The notes below the pieces were generated by a model. It worked only from the letters and a program-made list of their open reading frames with translations. It did no database searches and was not told the DNA's origin. A stretch of 64,000 nucleotides of DNA, taken from Occultella aeris. GTDB taxonomy: Bacteria; Actinomycetota; Actinomycetes; Actinomycetales; Beutenbergiaceae. Positions 52,354-60,781 of the stretch are shown one piece after another. The translations under genes were made by a program, and so were the position numbers. Numbering within the stretch: the stretch's first letter is position 1; each line of letters begins with the position of its first letter. The stretch is taken from positions 1 to 64,000 of the forward strand of contig NZ_CACRYJ010000032.1 in assembly GCF_902703175.1 (NCBI RefSeq), in the 5' to 3' direction.

Positions 52354-53205
52354 GTGGCTGAGAAGCAGAGCATCCTCGGGCGCATCGCCCAGTTGACCCG
52401 CGCGAACATCAACTCGCTGATCGACCGCGCCGAGGACCCGGAGAAGATGCTGGACCAGCTGGTCCGGGACTACACGAACAACATCGCCGAGGCCGAGCAG
52501 GCTGTTGCTCAGACGATCGGCAACCTGCGCCTCGCCGAGCAGGACTACAACGAAGACGTCGCTGCCGTTCGGGACTGGGGCAACAAGGCCCTCGCCGCCT
52601 CGCAGAAGGCCGACCAGCTGCGCGGCTCCGGCGACAACGCCGCTGCCGACCGGTATGACAACCTGGCCAAGGTCGCCCTGCAGAAGCAGGTCGGTTTCGA
52701 GACCGAGGTCAAGCAGTCCGAGCCGATCCTGCGCTCGCAGAACGAGGTCGTCGACAAGCTCAAGCACGGTCTCGCCATCATGAAGGACAAGCTCGGCGAG
52801 CTCAAGATCAAGCGCGACCAGCTGGCCGCGCGGGCGAAGACCGCCGAGGCCCAGGCCAAGGTCCAGGACGCCGTCGCCTCGATCAACGTGCTCGACCCCA
52901 CCAGCGAGCTGTCCCGGTACGAGGACAACATCCGCCGTCAGGAGGCCCTCGTGGCCGGCAAGGCGGAGATCGCGGCCTCCTCGCTCGACTCGCAGTTCGC
53001 CGAGCTGGAGATGACTGGTGACGCGCTCGAGGTCGACGCGCGGTTCGCGGCGCTGAAGGCCGGTGCGCTCGGGGCGGCCCCGGCCGCTCCGCAGATCACC
53101 GACGAGCCCAGCGGGTACCAGCCCTCGGCCACGGTCGGTGAGCAGGACTTCGCGGCGGCGCCCGCCGAAGACGGTCAGCCGAGCACCGACGAGCAGCGCT
53201 ACTGA
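52354..53205 (+). CDS. pspA: PspA/IM30 family phage-shock protein
   Basis: This 283-residue protein has the PspA/Vipp1 pattern. An N-terminal amphipathic helix (ILGRIAQLTRANINSLIDRAEDPEKMLDQLVRDY) is followed by an extended coiled coil to about residue 220 and a disordered acidic tail (after 230) with Pro/Ala/Gln. These proteins assemble on the inner membrane and protect it under envelope stress. The GTG at 52354 follows AAAGGAAACACA, giving a good ribosome site. It probably works with the TPM-domain protein encoded 93 bases upstream. Confidence 0.9.
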   Translation: MAEKQSILGRIAQLTRANINSLIDRAEDPEKMLDQLVRDYTNNIAEAEQAVAQTIGNLRLAEQDYNEDVAAVRDWGNKALAASQKADQLRGSGDNAAADRYDNLAKVALQKQVGFETEVKQSEPILRSQNEVVDKLKHGLAIMKDKLGELKIKRDQLAARAKTAEAQAKVQDAVASINVLDPTSELSRYEDNIRRQEALVAGKAEIAASSLDSQFAELEMTGDALEVDARFAALKAGALGAAPAAPQITDEPSGYQPSATVGEQDFAAAPAEDGQPSTDEQRY

Positions 53206-53248
53206 GGGCTGTGCAGGACCGCCCGGCGTAGGGCGGAACGAGTTGCGT

Positions 53249-53279
53249 GGGGGCGGCGCCCGGTCCGGGTGCCGCCCCC
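53249..53279 (+). terminator. Terminator hairpin after pspA
   Basis: GGGGGCGGC (53249-53257) pairs with GCCGCCCCC (53271-53279), and CCCGG with CCGGG inside, forming a nested G/C-rich stem in the 169-base gap before the NYN gene. Confidence 0.75.
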
Positions 53280-53362
53280 GCGTGGTCCCCACGGACCGCG
53301 GCGGCGGGCCGCGGACGCGCGCCGCGGATCGCGCAACCACGGCGGATCGCACCGCCGACCCA

Positions 53363-53368
53363 TAGGGT
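53363..53368 (+). promoter_or_regulatory. Candidate -10 box for a leaderless transcript
   Basis: TAGGGT ends six bases before the ATG at 53375, again the TANNNT-to-start spacing seen at several genes here. A GTG at 53369 is closer and out of the usual spacing. Confidence 0.4.
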
Positions 53369-53374
53369 GTGAGC

Positions 53375-53953
53375 ATGCTCGAGACCCCGACGCCCGCCCC
53401 GCGACAGACCTACCTCCTCGTGGACGGCGAGAACATCGATGCCACCCTCGGGCTGAGCGTCCTGAACCACCGCCCCACGCCGGACGAGCGGCCCCGGTGG
53501 GACCGGATCACGGACTTCGCGAAGCAGGCCTGGGGGCAGCCCGTGACGGGTCTGTTCTTCCTGAACGCCACCTCCGGCCAGATGCCGATGAGTTTCATCC
53601 AGGCGCTGCTCGCGATGGGTTACCACCCGATCCCGCTCGCCGGCAGTGGCAGCGAGAAGGTTGTCGACATCGGTATCCAGCGCACCCTGGCGGCGCTGGA
53701 GGACCGCCAGGGCGACGTGCTGCTCGCCAGTCACGACGGCGACTTCGTGCCGCAGGTGGAACGACTGCTCGACGGCGATCGCCGGGTCGGCGTGTTGTGT
53801 TTCCGTGAGTTCGTCAGCGCCAAGCTGTCCGAACTGACCGACCGCGGCCTGAGCCTGTTCGACCTCGAGGACGACCTCGGCGCCTTCAACGCGCCGCTGC
53901 CGCGGGTGCGGATCATCCCGCTGGAGGCGTTCGACCCGCTGCGCTACCTGTAG
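53375..53953 (+). CDS. NYN-domain protein (LabA-like)
   Basis: This 192-residue NYN/PIN-like protein of the LabA/DUF88 type has acidic active-site residues in LLVDGENIDATL (Asp17), DIGIQRTLAAL and LASHDGDFVPQVERLL. Members are predicted RNA-processing nucleases. The C-terminus (LSLFDLEDDLGAFN, IIPLEAFDPLRYL) is conserved-looking. The ATG at 53375 is preferred because TAGGGT sits six bases upstream; a GTG six bases earlier is in the same frame. Confidence 0.85.
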   Translation: MLETPTPAPRQTYLLVDGENIDATLGLSVLNHRPTPDERPRWDRITDFAKQAWGQPVTGLFFLNATSGQMPMSFIQALLAMGYHPIPLAGSGSEKVVDIGIQRTLAALEDRQGDVLLASHDGDFVPQVERLLDGDRRVGVLCFREFVSAKLSELTDRGLSLFDLEDDLGAFNAPLPRVRIIPLEAFDPLRYL

Positions 53954-53954
53954 C

Positions 53955-54190
53955 GCGCCGGTCGCTACATGGAGGGCGCCGGTCCGGAACAGCTCGCCAC
54001 CACGAGCCGAGCTGCCAGTCGGTGAAGACCGCGCGGCCCGAGGCCCGGACCATATGGAATAGGTCGGGCAGGAACTTCTCGGCCAGGCCGGCGGCCCCGG
54101 TATGGTCCAGGAGGTGATCGGCCAGGACTCGAGCCGGTGCGGCACCTCACCCGGGTCTGCACCCGCATGCCGACGAGGCACAGCGTCAGG
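53955..54190 (-). other. Possible broken coding remnant, unidentified
   Basis: In one minus-strand frame without a start codon, between about 54150 and 53960, the sequence reads like protein: RVLADHLLDHTGAAGLAEKF then LPDLFHMVRASGRAVFTDWQ and LGSWWRAVPDRR. It is closed upstream by a stop. I cannot name a family. The 425-base gap 53954-54379 holds nothing else but two small inverted repeats before the metalloprotease. Confidence 0.22.
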
Positions 54191-54308
54191 GACACGCCGA
54201 AGCCTCGGGCGAGCCAGAGCGGAACCCAGTCCGACGGCCACCATGACGGTCAATCGCCCCGGGGTGGACTGGGCTGCAACTTCGCGCCAGTTTGATACCT
54301 GCCGCATT

Positions 54309-54358
54309 GGGGTTGACACCCCGCCAGCTCACAGGTCACTGTTATCCCCACATTGGGG
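54309..54358. promoter_or_regulatory. Two small inverted repeats upstream of the metalloprotease
   Basis: GGGGT-TGAC-ACCCC (54309-54322) and CCCCA-CAT-TGGGG (54346-54358) lie between 70 and 20 bases before the start. The first contains TTGACA (54313-54318), a possible -35. They could be operator half-sites. Confidence 0.3.
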
Positions 54359-54379
54359 TGGCGAACATGGGGGGAGTTT

Positions 54380-55414
54380 GTGAGAGCATGGCGTTTCGCG
54401 ATCGTGACCATGGCTACAGCACTTGTGGCAACCTTCGCCGCAGCCCCAGTTAATGCGGCGACTTCTCCTGACGGCGGCGAGGCGGATTGTCCGTCGTCTC
54501 TGAGCGTCGACGCGATAAGTCGCGGAGTGAATGCGATCGAGTGCAACCTCGTCGGCGCGGAGATACGCGTCGATGGACTTGGTCTCTATGTCCCGGAGCC
54601 CGGAACGGGCGTAAGCATGGAGGCCATAGGCGAGTTGGAGGCGATCCACTCGGAGGTCAGCACCTCTCCGGACGGAGTGCTTTCCGTCGAGGGTGACGGC
54701 CCAGATGTACTCCGACTTGCTGTCAACAGTGCCTTCGTCGATTCGTCGCTCGAGGACTCGCACGTGTCGGCCCAAACCGACACTCGTGAGCCCGATTACT
54801 CTCGCTGTCTGGAGAATTCGGCCACAGTCAACGCGAACTGGTTCATCGGGTATGTGGAGTACGAGTTGAACACGACGGAGAACTTGCCGCCAGGATTGAG
54901 CCCAGCGGCCTGGGAGGCACTGGCGTTGGAGTCAGCGGAGACTTGGTCAAACGGCCACAACTCGTGCGGGCTAAATTACACCCAGTTCGACTTGAACCTA
55001 TTCCGCCTCCTGAACACGACGTCGAATTCTAACATCAACGCAGACACGAGTTGTGGGACAAATGACGGTCGGAGCATCGTAGACTTCGGACCTTTGGATG
55101 GGACTTGGCTCGGGTGGACCTGCACCTGGACAAACTGGGTTCCAGGAAGACCGTCCTACACAATCGTTGATGCGGATGTGCGCATCGATAGCACCCGAAG
55201 CAACTGGACGACAAGCCCAAACTCCTCGGGGTGCTCCGGCGACTACGACATTCAGGCACTGATGACTCACGAGTTCGGACACTTTATCGGTTTCGGCCAT
55301 GTGTCGGAGTGGGGTGGCGCCGACCTCACTATGTCGCCTGAGTTGACCCCGTGCGACGGAAGCGCCAGATTGCTGGGACTGGGAGACCTGGCAGTCCTCT
55401 CGGAGACTTACTGA
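54380..55414 (+). CDS. Secreted matrixin-like zinc metalloprotease
   Basis: This 344-residue exported protein has an N-terminal signal peptide (MRAWRFAIVTMATALVATFA...NAA), a roughly 110-residue pro-like region and a C-terminal metzincin domain. The zinc site is H297-EFGHFIGF-GH307 (HExGHxxGxxH), followed by a Met-turn LTMSPE. Cysteines are numerous, which is unusual for these neighbours and suggests disulphides. The GTG at 54380 follows GGGGGAG by four bases. Codon use is clearly A/T-richer than in flanking genes, a sign of horizontal gain. It is followed five bases later by a lipoprotein gene of similar composition. Confidence 0.82.
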   Translation: MRAWRFAIVTMATALVATFAAAPVNAATSPDGGEADCPSSLSVDAISRGVNAIECNLVGAEIRVDGLGLYVPEPGTGVSMEAIGELEAIHSEVSTSPDGVLSVEGDGPDVLRLAVNSAFVDSSLEDSHVSAQTDTREPDYSRCLENSATVNANWFIGYVEYELNTTENLPPGLSPAAWEALALESAETWSNGHNSCGLNYTQFDLNLFRLLNTTSNSNINADTSCGTNDGRSIVDFGPLDGTWLGWTCTWTNWVPGRPSYTIVDADVRIDSTRSNWTTSPNSSGCSGDYDIQALMTHEFGHFIGFGHVSEWGGADLTMSPELTPCDGSARLLGLGDLAVLSETY

Positions 55415-55419
55415 TAGCC

Positions 55420-55920
55420 GTGACTCGCTCCCACCTCCAGAAGCCAGCCCAACGAGCACGGTGTGCGCTCGTTGTGCTGGCTGTGGTCCTGTTCATGGGT
55501 TCAGTCGCGGCGTGCCAAGGCGGCGTCTCGCCAGGCGGCGGCGAATCCGCTGTGGGCAATGGGAGCTGCGAGTCTGCCGTGATCACGGTCAGCCCCACGG
55601 AGGTGCGGGCCGGCGACGCGGTGACTATTTCTGGCGAAGCGTTCAACTTGCAGTGCCCGGACACAGATTCTGGCGCGAGCGAGTTCCCATCCGAAGTCAC
55701 CGTAACGATAACGGCGTCATGGCCGGGAGGCCCGTCCGGCACGGATGAGGTCGTTTTGACCGAACTCCAAATAGGCGAAGACTCGCAAGGTTCCTTCAGC
55801 CTGGCAGTAGCAACACCGGAAGATTCCCCACCAGGCGAAGCCTTGCTTCGTGCAAGTTACCTTCCGGAGTTCGCAGGGCAGCCCTTGGAAGCAACTGGGA
55901 ACTTGACCATCGTGCCCTAG
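55420..55920 (+). CDS. Putative lipoprotein with immunoglobulin-like region
   Basis: This 166-residue protein has signal peptide RCALVVLAVVLFMGSVAAC with lipidated Cys32. The mature region looks like a single Ig-like/IPT-type beta domain: AVITVSPTEVRAGDAVTISGEAFNLQ, VTVTITASWPGG, SLAVATPEDSPPGEALLRASY and NLTIVP. It directly follows the metalloprotease gene and shares its lower GC, so the two were probably acquired together; it may anchor or inhibit the protease. The GTG at 55420 is the likely start; GGAG lies 15 bases upstream. Confidence 0.65.
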   Translation: MTRSHLQKPAQRARCALVVLAVVLFMGSVAACQGGVSPGGGESAVGNGSCESAVITVSPTEVRAGDAVTISGEAFNLQCPDTDSGASEFPSEVTVTITASWPGGPSGTDEVVLTELQIGEDSQGSFSLAVATPEDSPPGEALLRASYLPEFAGQPLEATGNLTIVP

Positions 55921-56229
55921 TGGCGTGTCGCCCCTAATTTGATGGTTATCCTGCGCGCACCTCGGTCGAACGCTACGTCGTGTGGTGGGCCTTTCTGGTT
56001 GACACTCGACCAGAAGGAGTTGACGGTATGCCTCGTCCGAAGGAGTTCACGGTCACCCTGGAACTAGCCTCGATCTCCACGGTGAGTCAGTGGGGCATGA
56101 TGGTGGGGTCGGCGTCGTTGCCTGTGGGTGATTGGGGCATCTTGGGTCCGACAGGCGCCCCGGGCGTGGCGCCGGTTCTATGGCCCGGGGTCTTGCGCGG
56201 AGGACGGGCCGGGTGCTCATCCAGGAACT

Positions 56230-56560
56230 GCGAGCGAGTTCGCGGCGCTTGGTGACGGCGTGGTTGACCACGTGAGCACGGCGGCGCTTCCTCGGCGCGA
56301 TGCAGCAGTGCGCGGCGGCCGGTACGGACGAGGGTGGCCGGGATCGAGAACAGGCGCACCCGCAGGCTCTAGGGCTCCCACCGGCTGGCGGGATGGCGGC
56401 GTAGTGGGAGCATCTGCATCCACGCGGTCACGTCGGCGGCGAGGGCGACGACGGCGCACCAGGTCGAGCCTCCACCCATCTGGGCTTCGACGCTCTGGGT
56501 GACGAGGGCGTTTGCGGCGATGGTCCTCGCGCCGATCATCGAGACGACCTCCCGACCGCG
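56230..56560 (-). pseudogene. IS1380-type transposase C-terminal fragment with internal stop
   Basis: Read on the minus strand, the frame contains TWCAVVALAADVTAWMQML, then HPASRWEP, an in-frame TAG near 56371, then SLRVRLFSIPATLVRTGRR. These are the C-terminal signatures of IS1380-family DDE transposases, where WEPKxLRLRLFSIPA is continuous. About 115 residues remain of roughly 450. A 91-residue plus-strand open frame across 55980-56255 has no recognisable domain and is probably fortuitous. The remnant explains most of the 713-base gap 55921-56633. Confidence 0.65.
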
Positions 56561-56633
56561 GCTTCGCACCCAGTACGGCTCTCGCCCCAACCGATGCGCT
56601 ACCCCTCGCCGGCTGCCGGGGCACACTGGTGAC

Positions 56634-57299
56634 ATGACTGACGGCGAGGACCCGCCCGGCTGCTGCTTCGACGACTGGGCGCGCTCGGAGTCGCGCCGCG
56701 CGCGGCGCGTGGGGGCCGACGGCGTCACGTCCGCCCTGCTCGACGGCCTCGCCCGGGTGGGGCTCACCGGCCGCTCCGTGCTCGACATCGGCGCCGGGGC
56801 AGGCACCCTCGTCGTCGGTGCCCTCGAGCGGGGCGCCGCCCGGGCCACCGGGTTCGACCTCGGACCCGGCGCCGTCGAGGCGGCGCGGGGACTTGCCGCG
56901 GAGCGCGGGTTCGCGGCGAAGGCACGGTTCGAGGTGGGCGACGGCTCCGTCGCCGACCTGCCGCCCAGCGACCTGGTCACCCTGAACCGCGTGATCTGCT
57001 GCTATCCGGACCCGGGCCCGCTGGTGGACCACACCGTGGCCGCGGCCGGCCGCGGCTACGCGTTCGTGCTGCCGCGCTCGACCGGTCCGATGGGCCTGAT
57101 CAACCGCGCGGTGCTGCGGGTCGGCAACCTCTGGTTCCGGGCCCGGCCCGGGGTCTACGGCGGCTACCGGGCGTTCGTGCACGACGTCGGGCCGATCCAT
57201 GACCGCCTGGTCGCGGCCGGGTTCCGCCGCGTGCATGCCGAGCACCTACGCCTGGTCTGGCAGTTGGCCGTCTACGCACGCGTCGAGGCGACGCACTGA
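56634..57299 (+). CDS. SAM-dependent class I methyltransferase
   Basis: This 221-residue methyltransferase has motif I VLDIGAGAGTL (Asp51 onward), GFDLGPGAVEAARGLA as the post-I acidic strand, and FEVGDGSVADLPPSDLVTLNRVICCYPDP as motifs II and III. It resembles the small methyltransferases annotated in actinobacteria as methyltransferase domain 25 or magnesium-protoporphyrin-like. The substrate is unknown. The ATG at 56634 is preferred because the upstream frame runs back into the IS remnant. Confidence 0.85.
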   Translation: MTDGEDPPGCCFDDWARSESRRARRVGADGVTSALLDGLARVGLTGRSVLDIGAGAGTLVVGALERGAARATGFDLGPGAVEAARGLAAERGFAAKARFEVGDGSVADLPPSDLVTLNRVICCYPDPGPLVDHTVAAAGRGYAFVLPRSTGPMGLINRAVLRVGNLWFRARPGVYGGYRAFVHDVGPIHDRLVAAGFRRVHAEHLRLVWQLAVYARVEATH

Positions 57300-57426
57300 C
57301 GCGACCGGACCACCGCCGTCGGGCCCCGGCGTTTTCCCATCAGGTGCCTCGCGCCGGCCACCTTCCTTGGCGATCCCCCAGGCGGCTCCCAGGAAACTTC
57401 CAGACTTGCGCGTCACACTGGATGTC

Positions 57427-58164
57427 ATGAGAACGAGCCAAGCCCCTGCGCCGGCCACGACCGCGACCACCGAGGCCCGCCTCCTGGTGGTCGACGACGA
57501 GCCGAACATCCGCGAACTGCTGTCCGCATCGCTGCGGTTCGCCGGCTTCGAGGTCGAGGTCGCCGCAGACGGGCAGCAGGCCATGCGCCGCGCCCTGGAG
57601 ATGCAGCCGGACCTGATCGTCCTCGACGTCATGCTGCCGGACCTGGACGGCTTCACCGTGACCCGCCGCCTGCGCGAGCAGGGCGCGCACTTCCCGGTGC
57701 TGTTCCTGACCGCGCGCGACGACACCGCGGACAAGATCGCCGGCCTGACCGTCGGCGGTGACGACTACGTCACCAAGCCGTTCAGCCTCGACGAGGTGAT
57801 CGCCCGGATCCGGGCGGTGCTGCGTCGCGCCCAGGCGACCGCTGCGCTCGAGGACTCGATGCTGCGCGTGGCCGACCTGGAGCTCGACGAGGACGCCCAC
57901 GAGGTCCGCCGCGGCGGGCAGGAGATCGACCTGTCCCCCACCGAGTTCACGCTGCTGCGCTACCTGATGCTGAATGCGGGCCGGGTGCTGTCCAAGTCCC
58001 AGATCCTCGACCACGTGTGGGCCTACAACTGGGGCGGCGACGGCGCGATCGTCGAGTCCTACATCTCCTATCTGCGCCGCAAGATCGACGCTCCGTTCAC
58101 CCCCGACTCGCCCGCCCTGATCCACACCAAGCGGGGCGTGGGCTACGTCCTGCGCGAGCCCTGA
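57427..58164 (+). CDS. OmpR-family response regulator
   Basis: This 245-residue regulator has a receiver domain with acidic pair D23-D24, phospho-acceptor D67 in LIVLDVMLPD, and K117 in YVTKPFS. The C-terminal winged helix (DLSPTEFTLLRYLMLNAGRVLSKSQIL, VESYISYLRRKID, HTKRGVGYVLREP) binds direct repeats at target promoters. It resembles the MprA/TcrA/PrrA subgroup. The start is the ATG at 57427, with an unusual CACACT box seven bases upstream. It is two bases from the kinase gene and forms a two-component operon. Confidence 0.92.
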   Translation: MRTSQAPAPATTATTEARLLVVDDEPNIRELLSASLRFAGFEVEVAADGQQAMRRALEMQPDLIVLDVMLPDLDGFTVTRRLREQGAHFPVLFLTARDDTADKIAGLTVGGDDYVTKPFSLDEVIARIRAVLRRAQATAALEDSMLRVADLELDEDAHEVRRGGQEIDLSPTEFTLLRYLMLNAGRVLSKSQILDHVWAYNWGGDGAIVESYISYLRRKIDAPFTPDSPALIHTKRGVGYVLREP

Positions 58165-58165
58165 C

Positions 58166-59662
58166 ATGGCCCGGCAGTCCCGGCTGCCGCTGCGGCTCCG
58201 CCTGTCCCTGATCACCGCGGGGCTGCTCCTTGTCGCGCTGTCGGTCGCCTCGTTCGCCGCCTACACGCTGTTGCAGCGGTCCCTGATCAACCAGGTCGAC
58301 GAGCAGCTCCGCACCGCCGGGGTGAACACCGCGAACCAGGTGCTCGACACACTGCAGTTCCGCGGTCCCAACGAGATGCTGCCGAGCGACTACTACCTGC
58401 GCATCATTCGCGACGATGATCCCGACCCGGTGGACATCCCGGCCACCACCGAGCAGGCGGTCCCGGATATGCCGGATCTTGACGGCGTGACCGGGGACGA
58501 GTGGGCGTTCGTGACGGTGCGCTCGGTCGAGTCCGGGCCGAGCTGGCGGGTCGCGGTCGCGCCGCTGGAGGACCAGACCGGCGCGGAGCAGGGTGCCATC
58601 GCGATCGCCCTGCCGCTCAGCTCCATGGACAAGACGCTCTCCTTGATGCGCCTGGTGATGGGCGGAGTCGGCGCCGGCGTCGTCATCATCGGCGCGGTCG
58701 CCGGGTACATCGCCGTGCAGCGCTCCCTGCGCGGCCTGCGCGACATCGAGAACACCGCCGCCGCGATCGCCGGCGGCGACCTGAGCCGACGGGTCCCCGC
58801 CCAGCCGACCACCACGGAGGTCGGCCGCCTCGGGGCGTCGTTCAACTCGATGGTCGCGAAGCTTGAGGCCTCGTTCGCGGCGCAGGCCGCCTCCGAGCAG
58901 CGGATGCGCAGGTTCGTCTCCGACGCCTCCCACGAGCTGCGCACGCCGCTGGCCTCGATCCGTGGTTACGGCGAGCTGTACCGGATGGGCGCGGTACCTC
59001 CCGAGGAGGTCGGCGCCACCATGAGCCGGATCGAGAACGAGTCCGTGCGGATGGGCAACCTCGTGGGCGACCTGCTTGCCCTCGCCCGCCTCGACGAGGG
59101 CCGCGAGCTGAAGCTGACCCGGGTGGACCTGACCGCCGTGGCGGCCGACTCCCTTGCCGACCTGCGCGCGCTGGATCCCAGCCGGGACGGCACGATGCTG
59201 GCCACCGGCCCGGTCTGGGTCGACGCCGATTCGGACCGGATCCGCCAGGTTGTCACGAACCTGATCGGAAACGTCGTGCAGCACACGCCCAAGGGCACCC
59301 CGGTGGAGATCGCGGTCCACACCGAGCCGCCGGCCCCCGGCCAGTCGCCCGGGGAGCCCGCCGCAGCCGTCATCGAGGTCCGTGACCACGGCCCCGGGAT
59401 CCGCCCGGAGGACGGCGAGCGGGTCTTCGAACGCTTCTACCGGCCGGACTCCTCCCGGGCCCGCAACGCCGGCGGCGGCTCGGGCCTCGGCCTGGCCATC
59501 GTCGCCACGATCGTGGCCGCGCACGGCGGGACCGTGCGGCACCGGCCCACGCCGGGCGGCGGGACCACCATCGAGGTGCGCCTGCCGGTCAGGTCAAGCG
59601 GCGGGCGCCAGGTGGACGGCGGCCGGGTCGACTCGCGCCCACACGCGGCCTCCGGGTCGTAA
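58166..59662 (+). CDS. Sensor histidine kinase
   Basis: This 498-residue membrane kinase has first helix LSLITAGLLLVALSVASFAAY, an extracellular sensor of about 120 residues, second helix LVMGGVGAGVVIIGAVAGYIAV, HAMP, and a dimerisation domain with His256 in SDASHELRTPL. The ATPase motifs are VVTNLIGNVVQHTP (N box), VRDHGPGIRPED (G1), ERFYR (F box) and GGGSGLGLAIV (G2). It partners with the regulator encoded upstream. The final 25 residues beyond IEVRLPV are unlike the fold and lie in DNA antisense to the end of modC: the two genes overlap by 69 bases. Confidence 0.92.
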   Translation: MARQSRLPLRLRLSLITAGLLLVALSVASFAAYTLLQRSLINQVDEQLRTAGVNTANQVLDTLQFRGPNEMLPSDYYLRIIRDDDPDPVDIPATTEQAVPDMPDLDGVTGDEWAFVTVRSVESGPSWRVAVAPLEDQTGAEQGAIAIALPLSSMDKTLSLMRLVMGGVGAGVVIIGAVAGYIAVQRSLRGLRDIENTAAAIAGGDLSRRVPAQPTTTEVGRLGASFNSMVAKLEASFAAQAASEQRMRRFVSDASHELRTPLASIRGYGELYRMGAVPPEEVGATMSRIENESVRMGNLVGDLLALARLDEGRELKLTRVDLTAVAADSLADLRALDPSRDGTMLATGPVWVDADSDRIRQVVTNLIGNVVQHTPKGTPVEIAVHTEPPAPGQSPGEPAAAVIEVRDHGPGIRPEDGERVFERFYRPDSSRARNAGGGSGLGLAIVATIVAAHGGTVRHRPTPGGGTTIEVRLPVRSSGGRQVDGGRVDSRPHAASGS

Positions 59663-60781
59663 CCACTCCCCCTGCGCCTGCGCGGGTTCCAGGTCGGCGA
59701 GCAACTCCGGTGCCCCGGCGAGCCGGACCCGGACCCCGCCGGTGGCCGGCTCGAGCCACCGCACGGTCGCCTCGAACGCGTTCGGCCCATCGGGCCGGGC
59801 CTCGAAGAGTTCGACGGCGGACGGCCGGAACCGCACGACGCACGCCCCGCCGTCGGGCACGTCGGGCGCACCGCGCCCTGCGGGCGCGGCGGGCGCGCTC
59901 AATCGAGCGGTCGCATCGGGCTCGCCGGTCGGTGCGCCACCTCCGGCCGGGTCCGCCGCGGCTCGACCGCCCGCCACCTCCAGCACCCCCACCGCTGTAC
60001 GCACGCCGGTGCCGTCGCGGTGACCGGCGAGCAGGTTCGTGCCCACCAGCGCGGCGGTGAACGCCGTCCGGGGCGCGCTGAGGACGTCCGCGCAGCGGCC
60101 CCGCTCCACGAGCGTGCCGTCACGCAGGACGGCGACGTGGTCGGCGAGCACCACGGCGTCGAGCACGTCGTGCGAGACCACCACTGCCGTGGTTCCGGTG
60201 CCCCGGACCTGCTCCGCGAGGAGCTGCCGGATCTGGGGGGCCGCGGTCGCGTCCAGCGCCGCGAGCGGCTCGTCCAGCAGCAGCACGGCGGGCTCGGCGG
60301 CCAGGGCCCGGGCGATCGCGACCCGCTGCTGCTGCCCGCCGGAGAGTGCACTCGGACGCCGGTCACCCACTCCGTCCAGGCCGACCTTGGTCAACCACTC
60401 ACGGGCACGCTCGCGCGCCGGCCCGGCCCGCAGGCCCGCGCTGCGCAGGCCGAAGGCGACGTTCTCGGTGGCACTCAGGTGCGGGAACAGCAGCGGGTCC
60501 TGACCGAGCAGGCCGATGCCGCGGTGCTCGGGCGCGACCATGACGTCCGGCTCCGCGCCGCGCTGCCCGCGGCGGGTGAGAACCCGTTCCCCGACCCGCA
60601 CCGTGCCGACGCTCGGGCGGACCAGGCCGGCCACAACGTGCAGGAACGTGGACTTGCCTGACGCGTTCGGGCCCACCACGGCCAGCACCTCCCCGGCCGA
60701 TACGTCGAGCTCCACGTCCAGGGTGAAGTGGCCGCGTTCCACCCGGACGGCGGCCGCGACACCCGTGGCCGGCGCAGTCAC
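59594..60781 (-). CDS. modC: Molybdate ABC transporter ATP-binding protein
   Basis: This 395-residue ATPase energises molybdate import. It has Walker A GPNASGKST, Q-loop GLLGQDPLLFPHLSATEN, signature LSGGQQQRVAIARAL, Walker B VLLLDEPLAALD and H-loop VVSHD. A long C-terminal region ends in a TOBE/Mop-like domain (RPSAVELFEARPDGPNAFEATVRWLEP). The Walker A has ASGKS, a slight variant. It is the last gene of the mod operon, overlapping modB by four bases, and its 3' end is antisense to the histidine kinase gene. Confidence 0.9.
   Translation of the reverse strand: MTAPATGVAAAVRVERGHFTLDVELDVSAGEVLAVVGPNASGKSTFLHVVAGLVRPSVGTVRVGERVLTRRGQRGAEPDVMVAPEHRGIGLLGQDPLLFPHLSATENVAFGLRSAGLRAGPARERAREWLTKVGLDGVGDRRPSALSGGQQQRVAIARALAAEPAVLLLDEPLAALDATAAPQIRQLLAEQVRGTGTTAVVVSHDVLDAVVLADHVAVLRDGTLVERGRCADVLSAPRTAFTAALVGTNLLAGHRDGTGVRTAVGVLEVAGGRAAADPAGGGAPTGEPDATARLSAPAAPAGRGAPDVPDGGACVVRFRPSAVELFEARPDGPNAFEATVRWLEPATGGVRVRLAGAPELLADLEPAQAQGEWLRPGGRVWARVDPAAVHLAPAA

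Noticed and set aside
55980-56255. 91-residue plus-strand open frame
   Set aside because: It overlaps the IS1380 remnant antisense and shows no domain or ribosome site.
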